64,000 nucleotides of DNA from Alcaligenes faecalis (GCF_002443155.1 NZ_CP023667.1:2170001-2234000), one strand, 5' to 3'. Positions 19,324 to 28,467 are shown, counted from the first letter of the stretch. Numbers and translations: made by a program. The notes: generated by a model from the sequence alone, not told the origin.

Positions 19324-21951
19324 TCACGCTCCCAACTTGCTTTGGACCCAGGCCTGCACCGAAGCATTAGCCTGTGGCAAGACGCTAGCATCGGTACCAC
19401 CGCCCATGGCCATATCAGGACGACCACCGCCCTTCCCGCCCATTTGCGAGGCCACAAAGCCCACCAGATCACCCGCCTTGACCTTGGAGGTCAGGTCAGG
19501 CGTCACGCCAGCCACCAGGCTGACTTTGCCGTCCGCAACGATGGACAGCAGAATCACGGCCGACTGCAGCTTGTTCTTCAACTGATCGGCCATTTCGCGC
19601 AGGGCTTTAGCTTCCACGCCTTGTAGCGTAGCCACCAGCAGGCGACTGCTGTCATTCAAGGGTACGGCTTGGGCCAGCAGATCCTGGCCGGCAGAAGCCG
19701 CCAGCTTGGATTGCATTTGTTCGCGCTCGCGCTCCAGATCCTTGATCTGGCCTTGCAAGGCGCTGATACGAGCCACCAGACCTTCTGGCTGGGTGCGCAG
19801 GCTGGCGGAGGCGTCATTCAACAAACGCTCCTGCGCTTGCACCCAGTGCAGGCTGTTGGTGCCGGTAATGGCTTCGACACGGCGCACACCAGCGGCTACA
19901 CCGCCTTCCGAGACAATCTTGAACAAGCCGATATCGCCCGTGCGCTGAACGTGAGTACCACCACACAGCTCGCGCGAGAAGCCGATATCCAGTACACGCA
20001 CTTCGTCGCCGTACTTTTCACCAAACAAAGCCATGGCACCGCCGCTGACGGCGTCGTCAAACGACATCAGCTGGGCTTGCACGGCCTGGTTAGCCAGAAC
20101 CTGATCGTTCACAATGGCTTCAACCTGAGCGATTTGCTCGGCTGTCATGGCGGCATCGTGCGCAAAGTCAAAACGGGTTTTCTCAGCGTCCACCAGGGAG
20201 CCACGTTGTTGCACGTGACCGCCCAGCACCTGACGCAAGGCCTTGTGCATCAAGTGCGTGGCCGAGTGGTTACGGATCACACGCTCACGACGCTCGGTAT
20301 CCACCTGGGCTTGAACAGTCTGGCCCACGGTCAGCGTGCCAGCGTTCAGCACTCCCTGGTGCCCGAAAACCTGATTGGAAATCTTTTGGGTATCCTGCAC
20401 TTCAAAGGACAGGCCCTTGGCATCGCTCAGGATACCGGCATCCCCCACCTGACCACCGGACTCAGCGTAGAAAGGGGTGGCATCCAGAACCACTACTGCT
20501 TGCTGGCCCTGGGCCACGGACTGCACAGAGGTGCCGTCCACATACAAGGCGGTAACCGTGCCGCTGCCTTCCAGGGTGGTGTAACCATCAAAGCGAGTTT
20601 GCACGCCGGAGTAGCTCAGGCCTTCGGATGTTTTGAACTTGCCCGAAGCGCGTGCCATCTGACGCTGGTTTTCCATGGCGACTTCAAAACCGTCCAGATC
20701 GACCTCAATGCCACGCTCGCGGCAGATGTCGGCGGTCAAGTCCACGGGGAAACCGTAGGTATCGTACAAGGTGAACAGCGTCTGGCCGTCCAGCTTGGCA
20801 TTCTCTGGCAGGTTGGCCAAAGCGCCTTCCAGAATGCGCATGCCATTTTCCAGCGTTTCGCTGAAACGCTCTTCTTCCTGGCGCAACACTTGTTCGATGC
20901 GCTCACGCTGGCTAATCAGCTCAGGGTAGGCTTCGCCCATGGTCAGACCCAGATCCTGTACCAAACGGTAGAAGAACAAGCCCTTCTGACCCAGCTTGTG
21001 ACCGTGACGCAAGGCGCGGCGAATAATGCGGCGCAACACATAGCCACGGCCTTCATTGCTGGGGATCACCCCGTCAATGATCAGGAAGCTGCAAGCACGA
21101 ATGTGGTCAGCAATCACCTTGAGCGAGTTATTGCTCAGGTCGCTGGTCTTGGTTTCGCGTGCGGCGGCCTGAATCAGGGATTGGAACAGGTCGATTTCGT
21201 AGTTGGAGTGCACATGCTGCAGCACAGCCGAAATACGCTCCAGGCCCATGCCGGTGTCCACACAAGGCTTGGGCAGCGGTGTCATGGTGCCGTCGGCGGA
21301 ACGCTCGAACTGCATGAACACCAGGTTCCATACTTCAATGTAGCGGTCGCCGTCTTCTTCAGGCGATCCGGGAGGGCCACCCCAGACGTCGGCACCGTGG
21401 TCGTAGAAGATTTCCGAGCAAGGGCCACAGGGACCGGTATCGGCCATCTGCCAGAAGTTGTCCGAGTTGTAGCGTACGCCGCCCTTGTCACCGATGCGGA
21501 TGATGCGCTCTTTGGGCACCCCAATTTCCGAGGCCCAGATATCGTAGGCCTCATCGTCTTCCTGGTAGACGGTGACCCAGAGTTTTTCTGCAGGCAGCTT
21601 GTAAACCGTCGTCAGCAGTTCCCAGGCATAGCGAATGGCGTCTTGCTTGAAGTAGTCGCCAAAGCTGAAGTTGCCCAGCATTTCAAAAAAGGTGTGGTGA
21701 CGAGCGGTGTAGCCCACGTTTTCCAGGTCATTGTGCTTGCCACCGGCGCGCACACAGCGCTGAGAGCTGGTGGCACGGTTGTAGGGGCGGGTTTCCTTGC
21801 CCGTGAACACATCTTTGAACTGCACCATCCCTGCGTTAGTGAACAGCAAGGTAGGGTCATTGCCTGGCACCAGCGAAGCCGAGGAAACGATGTGGTGTCC
21901 CTTGGATTCAAAAAAAGAAAGAAACTTCTGACGAATTTCTGAGGTTTTCAT
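19324..21951 (-). CDS. alaS: Alanyl-tRNA synthetase
   Basis: AlaS charges tRNA-Ala and edits Ser/Gly mischarging. The 875 residues start [19 protein letters not shown]. They hold the class II catalytic core ([23 protein letters not shown]), the editing site HSATHLMH, the later [13 protein letters not shown], and a C-terminal DHHA1/C-Ala domain ([17 protein letters not shown]). The ATG at 21951 is the conserved start; a TTG three codons upstream is possible. A TATAAT box lies 33 bases upstream. Confidence 0.98.
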   Translation of the reverse strand: MKTSEIRQKFLSFFESKGHHIVSSASLVPGNDPTLLFTNAGMVQFKDVFTGKETRPYNRATSSQRCVRAGGKHNDLENVGYTARHHTFFEMLGNFSFGDYFKQDAIRYAWELLTTVYKLPAEKLWVTVYQEDDEAYDIWASEIGVPKERIIRIGDKGGVRYNSDNFWQMADTGPCGPCSEIFYDHGADVWGGPPGSPEEDGDRYIEVWNLVFMQFERSADGTMTPLPKPCVDTGMGLERISAVLQHVHSNYEIDLFQSLIQAAARETKTSDLSNNSLKVIADHIRACSFLIIDGVIPSNEGRGYVLRRIIRRALRHGHKLGQKGLFFYRLVQDLGLTMGEAYPELISQRERIEQVLRQEEERFSETLENGMRILEGALANLPENAKLDGQTLFTLYDTYGFPVDLTADICRERGIEVDLDGFEVAMENQRQMARASGKFKTSEGLSYSGVQTRFDGYTTLEGSGTVTALYVDGTSVQSVAQGQQAVVVLDATPFYAESGGQVGDAGILSDAKGLSFEVQDTQKISNQVFGHQGVLNAGTLTVGQTVQAQVDTERRERVIRNHSATHLMHKALRQVLGGHVQQRGSLVDAEKTRFDFAHDAAMTAEQIAQVEAIVNDQVLANQAVQAQLMSFDDAVSGGAMALFGEKYGDEVRVLDIGFSRELCGGTHVQRTGDIGLFKIVSEGGVAAGVRRVEAITGTNSLHWVQAQERLLNDASASLRTQPEGLVARISALQGQIKDLEREREQMQSKLAASAGQDLLAQAVPLNDSSRLLVATLQGVEAKALREMADQLKNKLQSAVILLSIVADGKVSLVAGVTPDLTSKVKAGDLVGFVASQMGGKGGGRPDMAMGGGTDASVLPQANASVQAWVQSKLGA

Positions 21952-21983
21952 TACATGCAACGCGATGGAAAATTTAACTGCCT

Positions 21984-21989
21984 ATTATA
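21984..21989 (-). promoter_or_regulatory. TATAAT -10 element upstream of alaS
   Basis: A perfect TATAAT on the minus strand lies 33 bases before the alaS ATG. I do not see a good -35 at 16-18 bases, so an activator or extended contacts may be needed. The rest of the 284-base spacer (21952-22235) contains only this element and the terminator region of puuE. Confidence 0.5.
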
Positions 21990-22130
21990 AGACGATCAGC
22001 CTTGCAGCCCATGCGCGCGCTGCGCTGGCACAACACCTGCCGCCCCGGCATAGCAGTGAGAAGCCCGGACGCCACACTCCCTGTACGAGCGGCTGCGTAA
22101 GCGTCAAATAGTACTGTTTTCAGCGGGCAG

Positions 22131-22196
22131 AAACAACAATTCCGACCCCGGAGAGTCGGAACGTGAGACGACCCTGCCCGGAATCAGGAGGTCGTC
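22131..22196 (-). terminator. Terminator region after puuE (two hairpins)
   Basis: Minus-strand transcripts leaving puuE first meet a GACGACC/GGTCGTC stem (22167-22173 with 22190-22196). They then meet a TTCCGAC/GTCGGAA stem (22140-22161) followed by TTGTTGTTT. The second has the form of an intrinsic terminator. Confidence 0.7.
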
Positions 22197-22235
22197 ATGA
22201 CAGGCCAGAGAGCGCTAACCTTGGCCTGGGGCCGA

Positions 22236-23168
22236 TCAGGCCTTGGGCTGGTAGGGATGATGCTCGGCCCAGTGGCGAGCAATATCCACACGACGACATA
22301 CCCAGACGCGCTCGTGCGATTGCACGTAATCCAGAAAGCGTTGCAAAGCACGGAAGCGGCCAGGACGGCCGATCAGGCGGCAATGCAAACCGATGGACAG
22401 CATCTTGGGCGCTTCTTCACCTTCCTCGTACAACACGTCAAACGCGTCTTTCAGGTAAGAGAAGAAATGATCGCCGGTGTTGAAACCCTGAGGAGCCGCA
22501 AAGCGCATGTCATTGCTGTCCAGGGTGTAAGGCACGATCAATTGCGGCTTGACCGTATTGTCGCTGAGCTGAACCTCGGTCCAGAACGGCAGATCATCAC
22601 CGTAGTAATCGGAGCTGTACAGGAACTGGCCCTCTTCAGCCACCAGACGCAAGGTATTTGGGCTATCGCGGCCGGTATACCAGCCTTCGGGATGGTGACC
22701 CAGCAAGTCCGTCAGCACTTTCACGCACTGGCGCATATGCTCGCGCTCGACTTCTTCGGACACGTTCTGGTAGTGAATCCAGCGGTAGCCATGGCAAGCG
22801 ATCTCATGACCCAGGCGCACGAATTCCTGTGCCAGCTCGGGATGACGCTCCAGCGCCATGCCCACCCCAAACACGGTCATGGGCAGGCCACGCTTCTCAA
22901 ACTCGTTCAGAATCCGCCAGACACCGGCACGCGAGCCGTATTCGTAAATGGATTCCATGGACAGGTGACGGTCCGGGTAAGCGGCCGCACCAATAATTTC
23001 GGACAGGAACTGCTCGGAGCCCGGGTCACCGTGCAGGACGCAATTCTCGCCGCCTTCCTCATAATTCAAGACAAACTGCACCGCAATGCGCGCCCGATCA
23101 GGCCATTGTGCATGGGGCACGTTTTTACCGTAACCGACCAGGTCACGAGGGTACTTACTCAAGGACAT
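22236..23168 (-). CDS. puuE: Allantoinase PuuE (polysaccharide deacetylase-like)
   Basis: PuuE opens the allantoin ring to allantoate. It belongs to the carbohydrate esterase 4 fold, unlike classical amidohydrolase allantoinases. The 310 residues begin MSLSKYPRDLVGYGK and contain the family segments FVLNYEEGGE, EIACHGYRWIHY and GWYTGRDSPNT. The ATG at 23168 has GGAGA seven bases upstream; a longer frame to 23207 overlaps the regulator and is less likely. It lies 11 bases after the GntR gene, so both are in one operon, divergent from uraH-puuD. Confidence 0.93.
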   Translation of the reverse strand: MSLSKYPRDLVGYGKNVPHAQWPDRARIAVQFVLNYEEGGENCVLHGDPGSEQFLSEIIGAAAYPDRHLSMESIYEYGSRAGVWRILNEFEKRGLPMTVFGVGMALERHPELAQEFVRLGHEIACHGYRWIHYQNVSEEVEREHMRQCVKVLTDLLGHHPEGWYTGRDSPNTLRLVAEEGQFLYSSDYYGDDLPFWTEVQLSDNTVKPQLIVPYTLDSNDMRFAAPQGFNTGDHFFSYLKDAFDVLYEEGEEAPKMLSIGLHCRLIGRPGRFRALQRFLDYVQSHERVWVCRRVDIARHWAEHHPYQPKA

Positions 23169-23179
23169 ACCGTCTCCGT

Positions 23180-23935
23180 TTAGCGTTTTACGCTGAGGGC
23201 CAGCCAAGGATCGGCAGCATTGCCATCACCCGCTTCGCTCATGCGATGTTCACAATCACTTAAGTGATGATGCATAGCCAGATGCGCGCCTTCGGCATCG
23301 CCCTGACTAAGCTTGTCCAAAATCTCTTTGTGCTCGTAAAACGAGCACGCCTGTTCGCCCGGTGTATCGTGATACGCAATGATGAGCGTGGTGCGGGCGC
23401 ACAAGGCGTGCATCAACTCGGTCAGCTCATCATTGCCAGCGCAGCGCGCCAGCATCACGTGAAACGCATTGGACAGGCGCAACCAGCTGATGCGGTCGCC
23501 ATGTTCAAAGGCGTGCTGTTCACGCTCCACCATTTCATACAGGCCAGCCAGACGCTCCGGCAGATCCGGGTAGCTGATCAGTTTTTGCAGAATCAAGGCT
23601 TCCAGATCACGCCGCAGTTCAAACACGTCCCGTGTTTGCTTGGCCGTCGGCTTCCAGACAAAAGCACCCCGATTGGGCTCAATGACCACAATCTTGTCGT
23701 GTTCGAGGGCAGCCAGCGCCGCACGAACGGTCGCCCGCGAGCACTCGAAAATCGTGCATAGCGTGGCTTCCGTCAGTTTGGTTCCAGGCAAAAGACGACG
23801 GTCAACGACCGCATCAAAGATCTGGCTATAAACACGCCCGACCTCGCTATCTGCCATGCCTCCCTCTAGCAGCGAGGAGGCGCTGGGCGCTTGGGATTCA
23901 CTGCTCATCCCCTCTTGCCGCCGTATCTGAAGCAT
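23180..23935 (-). CDS. GntR-family (FadR/FCD) regulator of the urate locus
   Basis: The 251 residues comprise a winged helix-turn-helix GntR domain (about 30-95, TLCTIFECSRATVRAALAAL) and an all-helical FCD ligand-binding domain. Its likely metal-binding residues include the histidines in SNAFHVML, EHKEIL and MHHHLSDCEH. Members of this family bind small carboxylates or ureides. It is co-directional with puuE and divergent from uraH-puuD, so it very likely senses a purine-breakdown intermediate. Its own promoter overlaps the uraH promoter. The ATG at 23935 is chosen; an internal ATG at 23908 is also possible. Confidence 0.88.
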   Translation of the reverse strand: MLQIRRQEGMSSESQAPSASSLLEGGMADSEVGRVYSQIFDAVVDRRLLPGTKLTEATLCTIFECSRATVRAALAALEHDKIVVIEPNRGAFVWKPTAKQTRDVFELRRDLEALILQKLISYPDLPERLAGLYEMVEREQHAFEHGDRISWLRLSNAFHVMLARCAGNDELTELMHALCARTTLIIAYHDTPGEQACSFYEHKEILDKLSQGDAEGAHLAMHHHLSDCEHRMSEAGDGNAADPWLALSVKR

Positions 23936-23956
23936 AGAATTTCTCGTTATTGACTA

Positions 23957-23985
23957 TTGACAATTATTCGGTACCCCGACAAAAT
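23957..23985 (+). promoter_or_regulatory. Candidate promoter of uraH-puuD
   Basis: A perfect TTGACA (23957-23962), a 17-base spacer and CAAAAT (23980-23985, four of six consensus bases) face uraH. The palindrome at 23997-24008 would cover the transcription start. A long untranslated leader of about 145 bases follows with no gene. Confidence 0.55.
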
Positions 23986-23991
23986 CGTCAA
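23963..23991 (-). promoter_or_regulatory. Promoter of the gntR-puuE operon
   Basis: On the minus strand TTGACG (23986-23991), a 17-base spacer and AATAAT (23963-23968) form a good sigma70 promoter. It occupies the same DNA as the divergent uraH promoter, so the two compete or are controlled jointly. Confidence 0.65.
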
Positions 23992-23996
23992 CATAA

Positions 23997-24008
23997 ATTG
24001 TCGACAAT
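23997..24008. promoter_or_regulatory. Palindromic GntR operator candidate
   Basis: ATTGTCGACAAT is a perfect 12-base palindrome. Its core TTGTCGACAA fits the TNGTnnnACNA-like pattern of FadR-subfamily operators. A related half-site, TATTGACAATTA, lies at 23956-23967 over the -10 of gntR. Two sites spaced about 41 bases apart (roughly four helical turns) could allow co-operative repression. Confidence 0.65.
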
Positions 24009-24140
24009 CTGATTCCTCAAACAGAGCGACAGTTTCGGGGCCTCAACCCAGCGCACTGATCCTTGCACCGTTGGCCCCCGGCCGGTTCTCAAAACTGGGC
24101 TCGCTGGACCTTTTTTGATCACCATAAACCGGAGACATTT

Positions 24141-24494
24141 ATGGGAAAGCTATCAACCCATGTCCTTGACACGACTCAAGGACGCCCAGCCAGCGGCGTG
24201 CGCGTCGATCTTTATTCCATCGAAAACGATCAACGTACTCTGATCAAAACCACTCACACCAATAGCGACGGTCGCTGTGATGAGCCCCTGCTGCAAGGCG
24301 AGGCCATGCACACGGGCGTTTTCGAACTGGTGTTTCATGCAGGTGACTACTTTGCCGCCAGCGGTGTGACTCTGCCCGAGCCACGCTTTGTTGATCAGGT
24401 CGGCATTCGCTTTGGTATCGCTGATGCCAATGCCAATTACCACGTACCTCTGGTCGTGACCCCCTGGTCCTGGTCCACCTATCGCGGCAGTTGA
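24141..24494 (+). CDS. uraH: 5-hydroxyisourate hydrolase (transthyretin-like)
   Basis: UraH hydrolyses 5-hydroxyisourate, the product of urate oxidase, to OHCU. The 117 residues begin MGKLSTHVLDTTQGRPA, the conserved N-terminal signature with the catalytic histidine. They end in YRGS, the C-terminal hallmark of the family. GGAG upstream supports the ATG at 24141; the frame is open to 24063 but that part is not conserved. It is followed by puuD after 58 bases. Confidence 0.96.
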   Translation: MGKLSTHVLDTTQGRPASGVRVDLYSIENDQRTLIKTTHTNSDGRCDEPLLQGEAMHTGVFELVFHAGDYFAASGVTLPEPRFVDQVGIRFGIADANANYHVPLVVTPWSWSTYRGS

Positions 24495-24552
24495 TCGCGT
24501 ATCCAAGTCGACTTTTCGCTTCTATACGAAACCACTCTGATACGAGATCTTT

Positions 24553-25785
24553 ATGTACGCTTACCTACTTGAGTACGGCAACCTGCTGTTGCGCTGGTTG
24601 CACGTGATTGCGGCTGTCGCCTGGATCGGCGAGTCCATCTACTTTGTGATGCTGGACAACGGCCTGAAACCGCCTAAAGGCGAAGAAAGCAAGAAACGCG
24701 GTGTGTTTGGCGAGATGTGGGCTGTCCACGGCGGCGGCTTCTATCACAACCAGAAATACCTGACCAACCCGGCCGAACTGCCTGATGACCTGCACTGGTC
24801 TTTCTGGAAGTCCTACACCACCTGGTTGTCCGGTTTCTTCCTGTTCGCCCTGCTCTACCTGACCAAGCCCGAGTTCTATCTGGTCAACCCCAACAGTCCC
24901 TGGGAATGGGCGGCTCAAATGACCGGCACTCAAGCCAACGTCATGGCCATTGCCTTCCTGGTGCTGGGCTGGGTGGTCTATAACGGCCTGTGCCGCCTGA
25001 TCAGCCCCAACATGAACCGCGACGGCCTGCTGAGCGTGGCGGTGGCCATCATGATGGTGGCAGTGGCTTACCTGAGCGCGCACATCTTCTCGGGTCGTGC
25101 TGCTTTCCTGCTGACTGGCGCTGTCATGGCCACCAGCATGTCGGCCAACGTGTTCTTCTGGATCATTCCCGGCCAGCGCCGCATGGTCAAGGCACTGAAA
25201 GCCGGTCAAGCGCCCAACCCACTGGACGGCAAGCGCGGCAAACAGCGTTCGGTACACAATACCTACTTCACGCTGCCCGTTCTGCTGCTGATGCTGAGCA
25301 ACCACTACTCGTTCACGTATAACAACCCCAATGCGTGGATCATCATGGTGCTGTTCATCTTTGCCGGCGCCCTGATCCGTCAATACTTCGTGCTGATGCA
25401 TGCTGGCATCAAAAAGCCTGCCTACCCGGCTGCTGGTGTTGTGCTGCTGCTGATCGTTGGCTACCTGGCTGCACCTGCCAGCCTGAAAGGTGAAGTTGCC
25501 AGTGCACCAGAAGCGGCGAGCGGTGCTGAAACCATCAGCGTTGCCCGTGTTCAGGAAATCATGGATGCACGATGTGTTCAGTGCCACGCGGCCAAGCCCA
25601 ATGCCGACTTCGGCTTCACAGCGGCTCCTGCTGGCATGTTGCTCGATACCATCGACAACACGGTGCTGCACGCCGAACAGGTGAAAACCGTGGTGCACTC
25701 CAAGTACATGCCCCTGGGCAACATGACGCAAATGACCGACGAAGAGCGTGCTGCCATTGCCGCTTGGAGCGGTACCCGCGACTAA
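24553..25785 (+). CDS. puuD: Membrane-bound urate oxidase with C-terminal cytochrome c domain
   Basis: PuuD oxidises urate at the membrane, passing electrons through its own haem c and not making hydrogen peroxide as soluble uricase does. The 410 residues have about eight transmembrane helices. The N-terminal segment LRWLHVIAAVAWIGESIYFV carries conserved His and Trp. The C-terminal cytochrome c domain has a CVQCH haem-binding site at 341-345 and a likely Met ligand in YMPLGNM. It completes the first steps of urate breakdown with uraH, and a strong terminator follows. Confidence 0.94.
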   Translation: MYAYLLEYGNLLLRWLHVIAAVAWIGESIYFVMLDNGLKPPKGEESKKRGVFGEMWAVHGGGFYHNQKYLTNPAELPDDLHWSFWKSYTTWLSGFFLFALLYLTKPEFYLVNPNSPWEWAAQMTGTQANVMAIAFLVLGWVVYNGLCRLISPNMNRDGLLSVAVAIMMVAVAYLSAHIFSGRAAFLLTGAVMATSMSANVFFWIIPGQRRMVKALKAGQAPNPLDGKRGKQRSVHNTYFTLPVLLLMLSNHYSFTYNNPNAWIIMVLFIFAGALIRQYFVLMHAGIKKPAYPAAGVVLLLIVGYLAAPASLKGEVASAPEAASGAETISVARVQEIMDARCVQCHAAKPNADFGFTAAPAGMLLDTIDNTVLHAEQVKTVVHSKYMPLGNMTQMTDEERAAIAAWSGTRD

Positions 25786-25837
25786 TGCAGAACAAGGCTA
25801 AAGCCTGACGAGCGACAAGCTCCGTAGTAACTTCCAA

Positions 25838-25875
25838 CCCCGATATGATGAAAATCATGTCGGGGTTTTTTCTTG
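25838..25875 (+). terminator. Terminator of uraH-puuD
   Basis: CCCCGA(TATGAT) pairs with (ATCATG)TCGGGG at 25838-25865 and is followed by TTTTTTCTTG. The stretch 25876-26058 beyond it holds only a 25-codon open frame on the minus strand. Confidence 0.9.
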
Positions 25876-25964
25876 TTCGGAGGGCGGTTGAATGGCCCAC
25901 CAGGTCTGCTAGCGAAGCGATGAGCAAGGATGCGCAAGCGTACAAAAGCCAATGACATGGGGGC

Positions 25965-26042
25965 TCAAGAATAGGCGGACTTGGAAACTGAGCAGCAGCC
26001 CAGTGACAGCGGCCAGGACATCCCGAATTCTGCCAAACGCAT
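25965..26042 (-). pseudogene. 25-codon open frame downstream of the PilP-like gene
   Basis: An ATG at 26042 is preceded by a strong GGGAGAG ribosome binding site at good spacing, immediately after the PilP-like stop. It encodes only MRLAEFGMSWPLSLGCC and eight more residues. In type IVb pilus operons the next gene encodes the assembly ATPase (PilQ). This may be the start of a truncated fifth gene, or chance; the peptide itself matches nothing I recognise. Confidence 0.25.
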
Positions 26043-26058
26043 GTCAAACTCTCCCGCG

Positions 26059-26586
26059 TCAGGAAGGCAAACATAGTTTGGTGACTTGAAGCTTCGCTTG
26101 CTGCTGCTCCTGATCCGAGGCGGCTGACAAACTCGAATCCGGGGACAGCCCTACTTCAAGCTCAATGCAACGACTATCCAGAAACAAGAGGCGCATGGTC
26201 CTGTCGCGCTCCCGCCCTATCGGCCACAGCTGTCCTTGCTGAAACAGGAGCAGGCGTTGCCCATGCTGCACTTCGGCTAGCAACTGCGTATCTCTTCCAT
26301 AGATAGCCTTCAGCTTCAATGCAGTGACGGGAATGCTGGATCTGAGCTTGCTTACATCAGGCAGACCTGCCCCCTCCCGTCCCTTTTGTTGCCTCAAATC
26401 CGACGACATATTTTGACGAGCCTGCTCGGCTTCCAGCAACAACATCTCCCTTACTATCGTCACTATTGCTTCCCTTGCCAAAGCCGGTGCACTAAACATC
26501 AGTGTCAGACCAAACAGAATGCTCAAAAGTGGTCTGCATATAATCAGCCCAATCTTGATCGGCCCAATCCCGCTGCGCAGATTCAT
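26059..26586 (-). CDS. PilP-like type IVb pilus protein
   Basis: The 175 residues have a long signal peptide ending in APALA (about residue 37). The predicted periplasmic protein has an N-terminal helix with MLLLEAEQAR, a Gln-rich linker, and a C-terminal beta-rich part (LKLKAIYGRDTQLLAEVQHGQR). Size, signal and the LLLEA helix match PilP of R64/PFGI-1-type pili, thought to bridge inner and outer membrane parts. The start at 26586 has AAGG upstream and lies within the end of the PilO-like gene (95-base overlap). The assignment is by pattern and gene order, so it is moderately sure. Confidence 0.6.
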   Translation of the reverse strand: MNLRSGIGPIKIGLIICRPLLSILFGLTLMFSAPALAREAIVTIVREMLLLEAEQARQNMSSDLRQQKGREGAGLPDVSKLRSSIPVTALKLKAIYGRDTQLLAEVQHGQRLLLFQQGQLWPIGRERDRTMRLLFLDSRCIELEVGLSPDSSLSAASDQEQQQAKLQVTKLCLPS

Positions 26587-27880
26587 AAACATAGCCTTCC
26601 AGCTCCACGATAAAAGCGCTGCCCAGCAGCGAGGGGTAGGACTGCGGATTCAATGACAAACTCAAGCGCTCCCATTGCAGATCAGGAAGCTGGGCCGCCA
26701 GCAAATACACCGAACGCAAAGGCGAGTGACTGAGCCAGGAGCGACGCCACCCACCTACCCCCACTTGCTCATTCTCATCAGCAGATTCGACCCATTGAGC
26801 CGGAGACACTGACAGGCGCATAAAAGCGGGCATCAAGGCGGCCAGCTCGGCATGCCAGCTTCGGGATGCCTCAACTGGCATTCGCTCCTGATCCTGCGTT
26901 GCCAGAGAATGAGGAATCAATGCCTGATACCCCCGCCGGATATACAACTCACCCTGTCCCAATGCGGTGAACTCCAGCACATTCGGCTCGCGAGTCTGGC
27001 TCTGCATGGCCGCACTAAAACGTTGCACATCCTCAAACCCATAATGCGCCTGACACTCCCACAAAGCGGCCTGACGGCGACAATCTACCTGCTGCAATTG
27101 CCAGTCCGTTCCCTGTGCAGGGAGCTCCTCAATCAAGCCCAGCACCGCCTGGACACTGGTCAAACCAGACTCTTCCTGGGCGGCGCCTTGCCTCCAGTCA
27201 GACGCGTTAGCAGCCAAGCGTCCCCGCAGATCAACGGACAGCACGCCGCCAAGCGTCGCCATCACCAGCACGGATAAAACCACCAGACGGAGCGGGATTT
27301 TTTCATACCACCCAATACGCCTGACGGCTTGGCGCTGCATACGGCCCTGCGGTCTTCTGCCCTGCTCCAGACAGACCCATAAATCATCTGGTTGCCGCAA
27401 TTCGCGGATGGAGGGATAACGCGCCAACATAGCCTGCCGCAAGGTCTGTACCTGTCCGACCTGGGCCAGAAGGCAATCGCTCCCCTCCATCACTAGGCCA
27501 TGTTCAAGTACCAGAAACCACAAACGGCCGGGAGCCACCGTCCACAACAGGAAAACCGCCTCTTGAGGATGATGAGCAGCCATACAAGCAGCCGCAGAAT
27601 AGGCCTGAACTTGCGTCAATCTGGCTCTTGAAGGCCCGTTCTGAGCCAAACGCAAGACTGACTGGGTCCTCCGGCTGTTCAGCCAACAACTGGGAACCCA
27701 ACCCGTTACCTGCCTTTCTGTTTGTTCACCTGCCGGTTCTTTCAGCCCCCCGCCCATTCCCATCAAGCAAGTCCAATACGATTGCTTCATCCGATGGGCT
27801 TGAGTCTGCCGCACACCTTCCCCGGCATTCACCCACTGCAATCCGAACCAGTACTCCCGTTGGAACGAGGCAGAACTCAT
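26492..27880 (-). CDS. PilO2-like type IVb pilus protein
   Basis: The 462 residues contain an N-terminal cytoplasmic domain (about 1-195), one transmembrane helix near 200-220 (PLRLVVLSVLVMATLGGVL) and a periplasmic C-terminal region. The N-terminal half shows features of PilO2/PilO proteins of R64-type pili, such as FLLWTVAPGRLWFLVLEHG and GSDCLL ahead of a conserved DDLW. Its start overlaps the PilN-like stop by four bases (ATGA). PilO proteins form the inner-membrane alignment complex with PilP. No function beyond the family is known here. Confidence 0.65.
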   Translation of the reverse strand: MSSASFQREYWFGLQWVNAGEGVRQTQAHRMKQSYWTCLMGMGGGLKEPAGEQTERQVTGWVPSCWLNSRRTQSVLRLAQNGPSRARLTQVQAYSAAACMAAHHPQEAVFLLWTVAPGRLWFLVLEHGLVMEGSDCLLAQVGQVQTLRQAMLARYPSIRELRQPDDLWVCLEQGRRPQGRMQRQAVRRIGWYEKIPLRLVVLSVLVMATLGGVLSVDLRGRLAANASDWRQGAAQEESGLTSVQAVLGLIEELPAQGTDWQLQQVDCRRQAALWECQAHYGFEDVQRFSAAMQSQTREPNVLEFTALGQGELYIRRGYQALIPHSLATQDQERMPVEASRSWHAELAALMPAFMRLSVSPAQWVESADENEQVGVGGWRRSWLSHSPLRSVYLLAAQLPDLQWERLSLSLNPQSYPSLLGSAFIVELEGYVYESAQRDWADQDWADYMQTTFEHSVWSDTDV

Positions 27881-28467
27881 TTCATACCCCGATCGCTTGA
27901 TCCTCCAGCCCCATCCACTGGCTGCAATCCGGACTTCTGCTCCAGAGCCAGGCGATCTGTTTCGTTGCGGTACAGCTCAATACGGCCAGCCTGATAACGC
28001 CACCCCAAGCCATATACCGCTGCAATCTGATCCAATAAGGCTGGCAAACGAAGTTGTTCAAAAATCAGACCTCGTTGCTGAGTCAACTCTGACTCCTCCC
28101 CCACGCCTGCTCGCAGCGGGAGCTGCGTCAAGAGCAAGCGAGCCTGTGGACTGATAAACACGGTCAGATCAGACAATAAAGACAAACGACGCGCCAGTTC
28201 ATCCATATTGGGCAAAGGCGTTTCCAAAGAAAAACTGTAGGTTTGTCTGGAACGCAATGCTGATGGCAAGACAGCCTGTTTTCGTAAAGGCACGGCCTCT
28301 CCCAGCAGCCAAGGCTTGTCAACAGACTGGGTATGGGTCATGGAGGATGAGCTGTTGCCATCCAGTACGACGGCATCCTCCAGCCACGGTTGATCGACAT
28401 GCTGTCCTGCTGTCTGCAAGGTGCAAGCCGCCATCACGAGCAAAGACAAAAGCCAGAGGTACTTCAT
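27877..28467 (-). CDS. PilN-like lipoprotein lacking the secretin barrel
   Basis: The 196 residues start MKYLWLLSLLVMAAC, a lipoprotein signal with the acylated Cys at 15. The segments VDKPWLLGEAVPL and ETPLPNMDELARRLSLLSDLTVFISP resemble the N-terminus and N0/STN domain of PilN-type secretins. Known PilN secretins are about 550 residues; this one stops right after N0. It overlaps both neighbours by four bases (ATGA). The truncated form is therefore embedded in a coupled operon and does not look like a sequencing error. GAGGGG supports the ATG at 28467. Confidence 0.6.
   Translation of the reverse strand: MKYLWLLSLLVMAACTLQTAGQHVDQPWLEDAVVLDGNSSSSMTHTQSVDKPWLLGEAVPLRKQAVLPSALRSRQTYSFSLETPLPNMDELARRLSLLSDLTVFISPQARLLLTQLPLRAGVGEESELTQQRGLIFEQLRLPALLDQIAAVYGLGWRYQAGRIELYRNETDRLALEQKSGLQPVDGAGGSSDRGMK

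Noticed and set aside
19669..21942. 757-codon open frame on the plus strand opposite alaS
   Set aside because: Antisense shadow of alaS with no recognisable motif, signal or ribosome binding site.
25616..26074. 152-codon minus-strand frame between pilP-like gene and puuD
   Set aside because: It runs through the puuD terminator and into puuD antisense; composition looks random.
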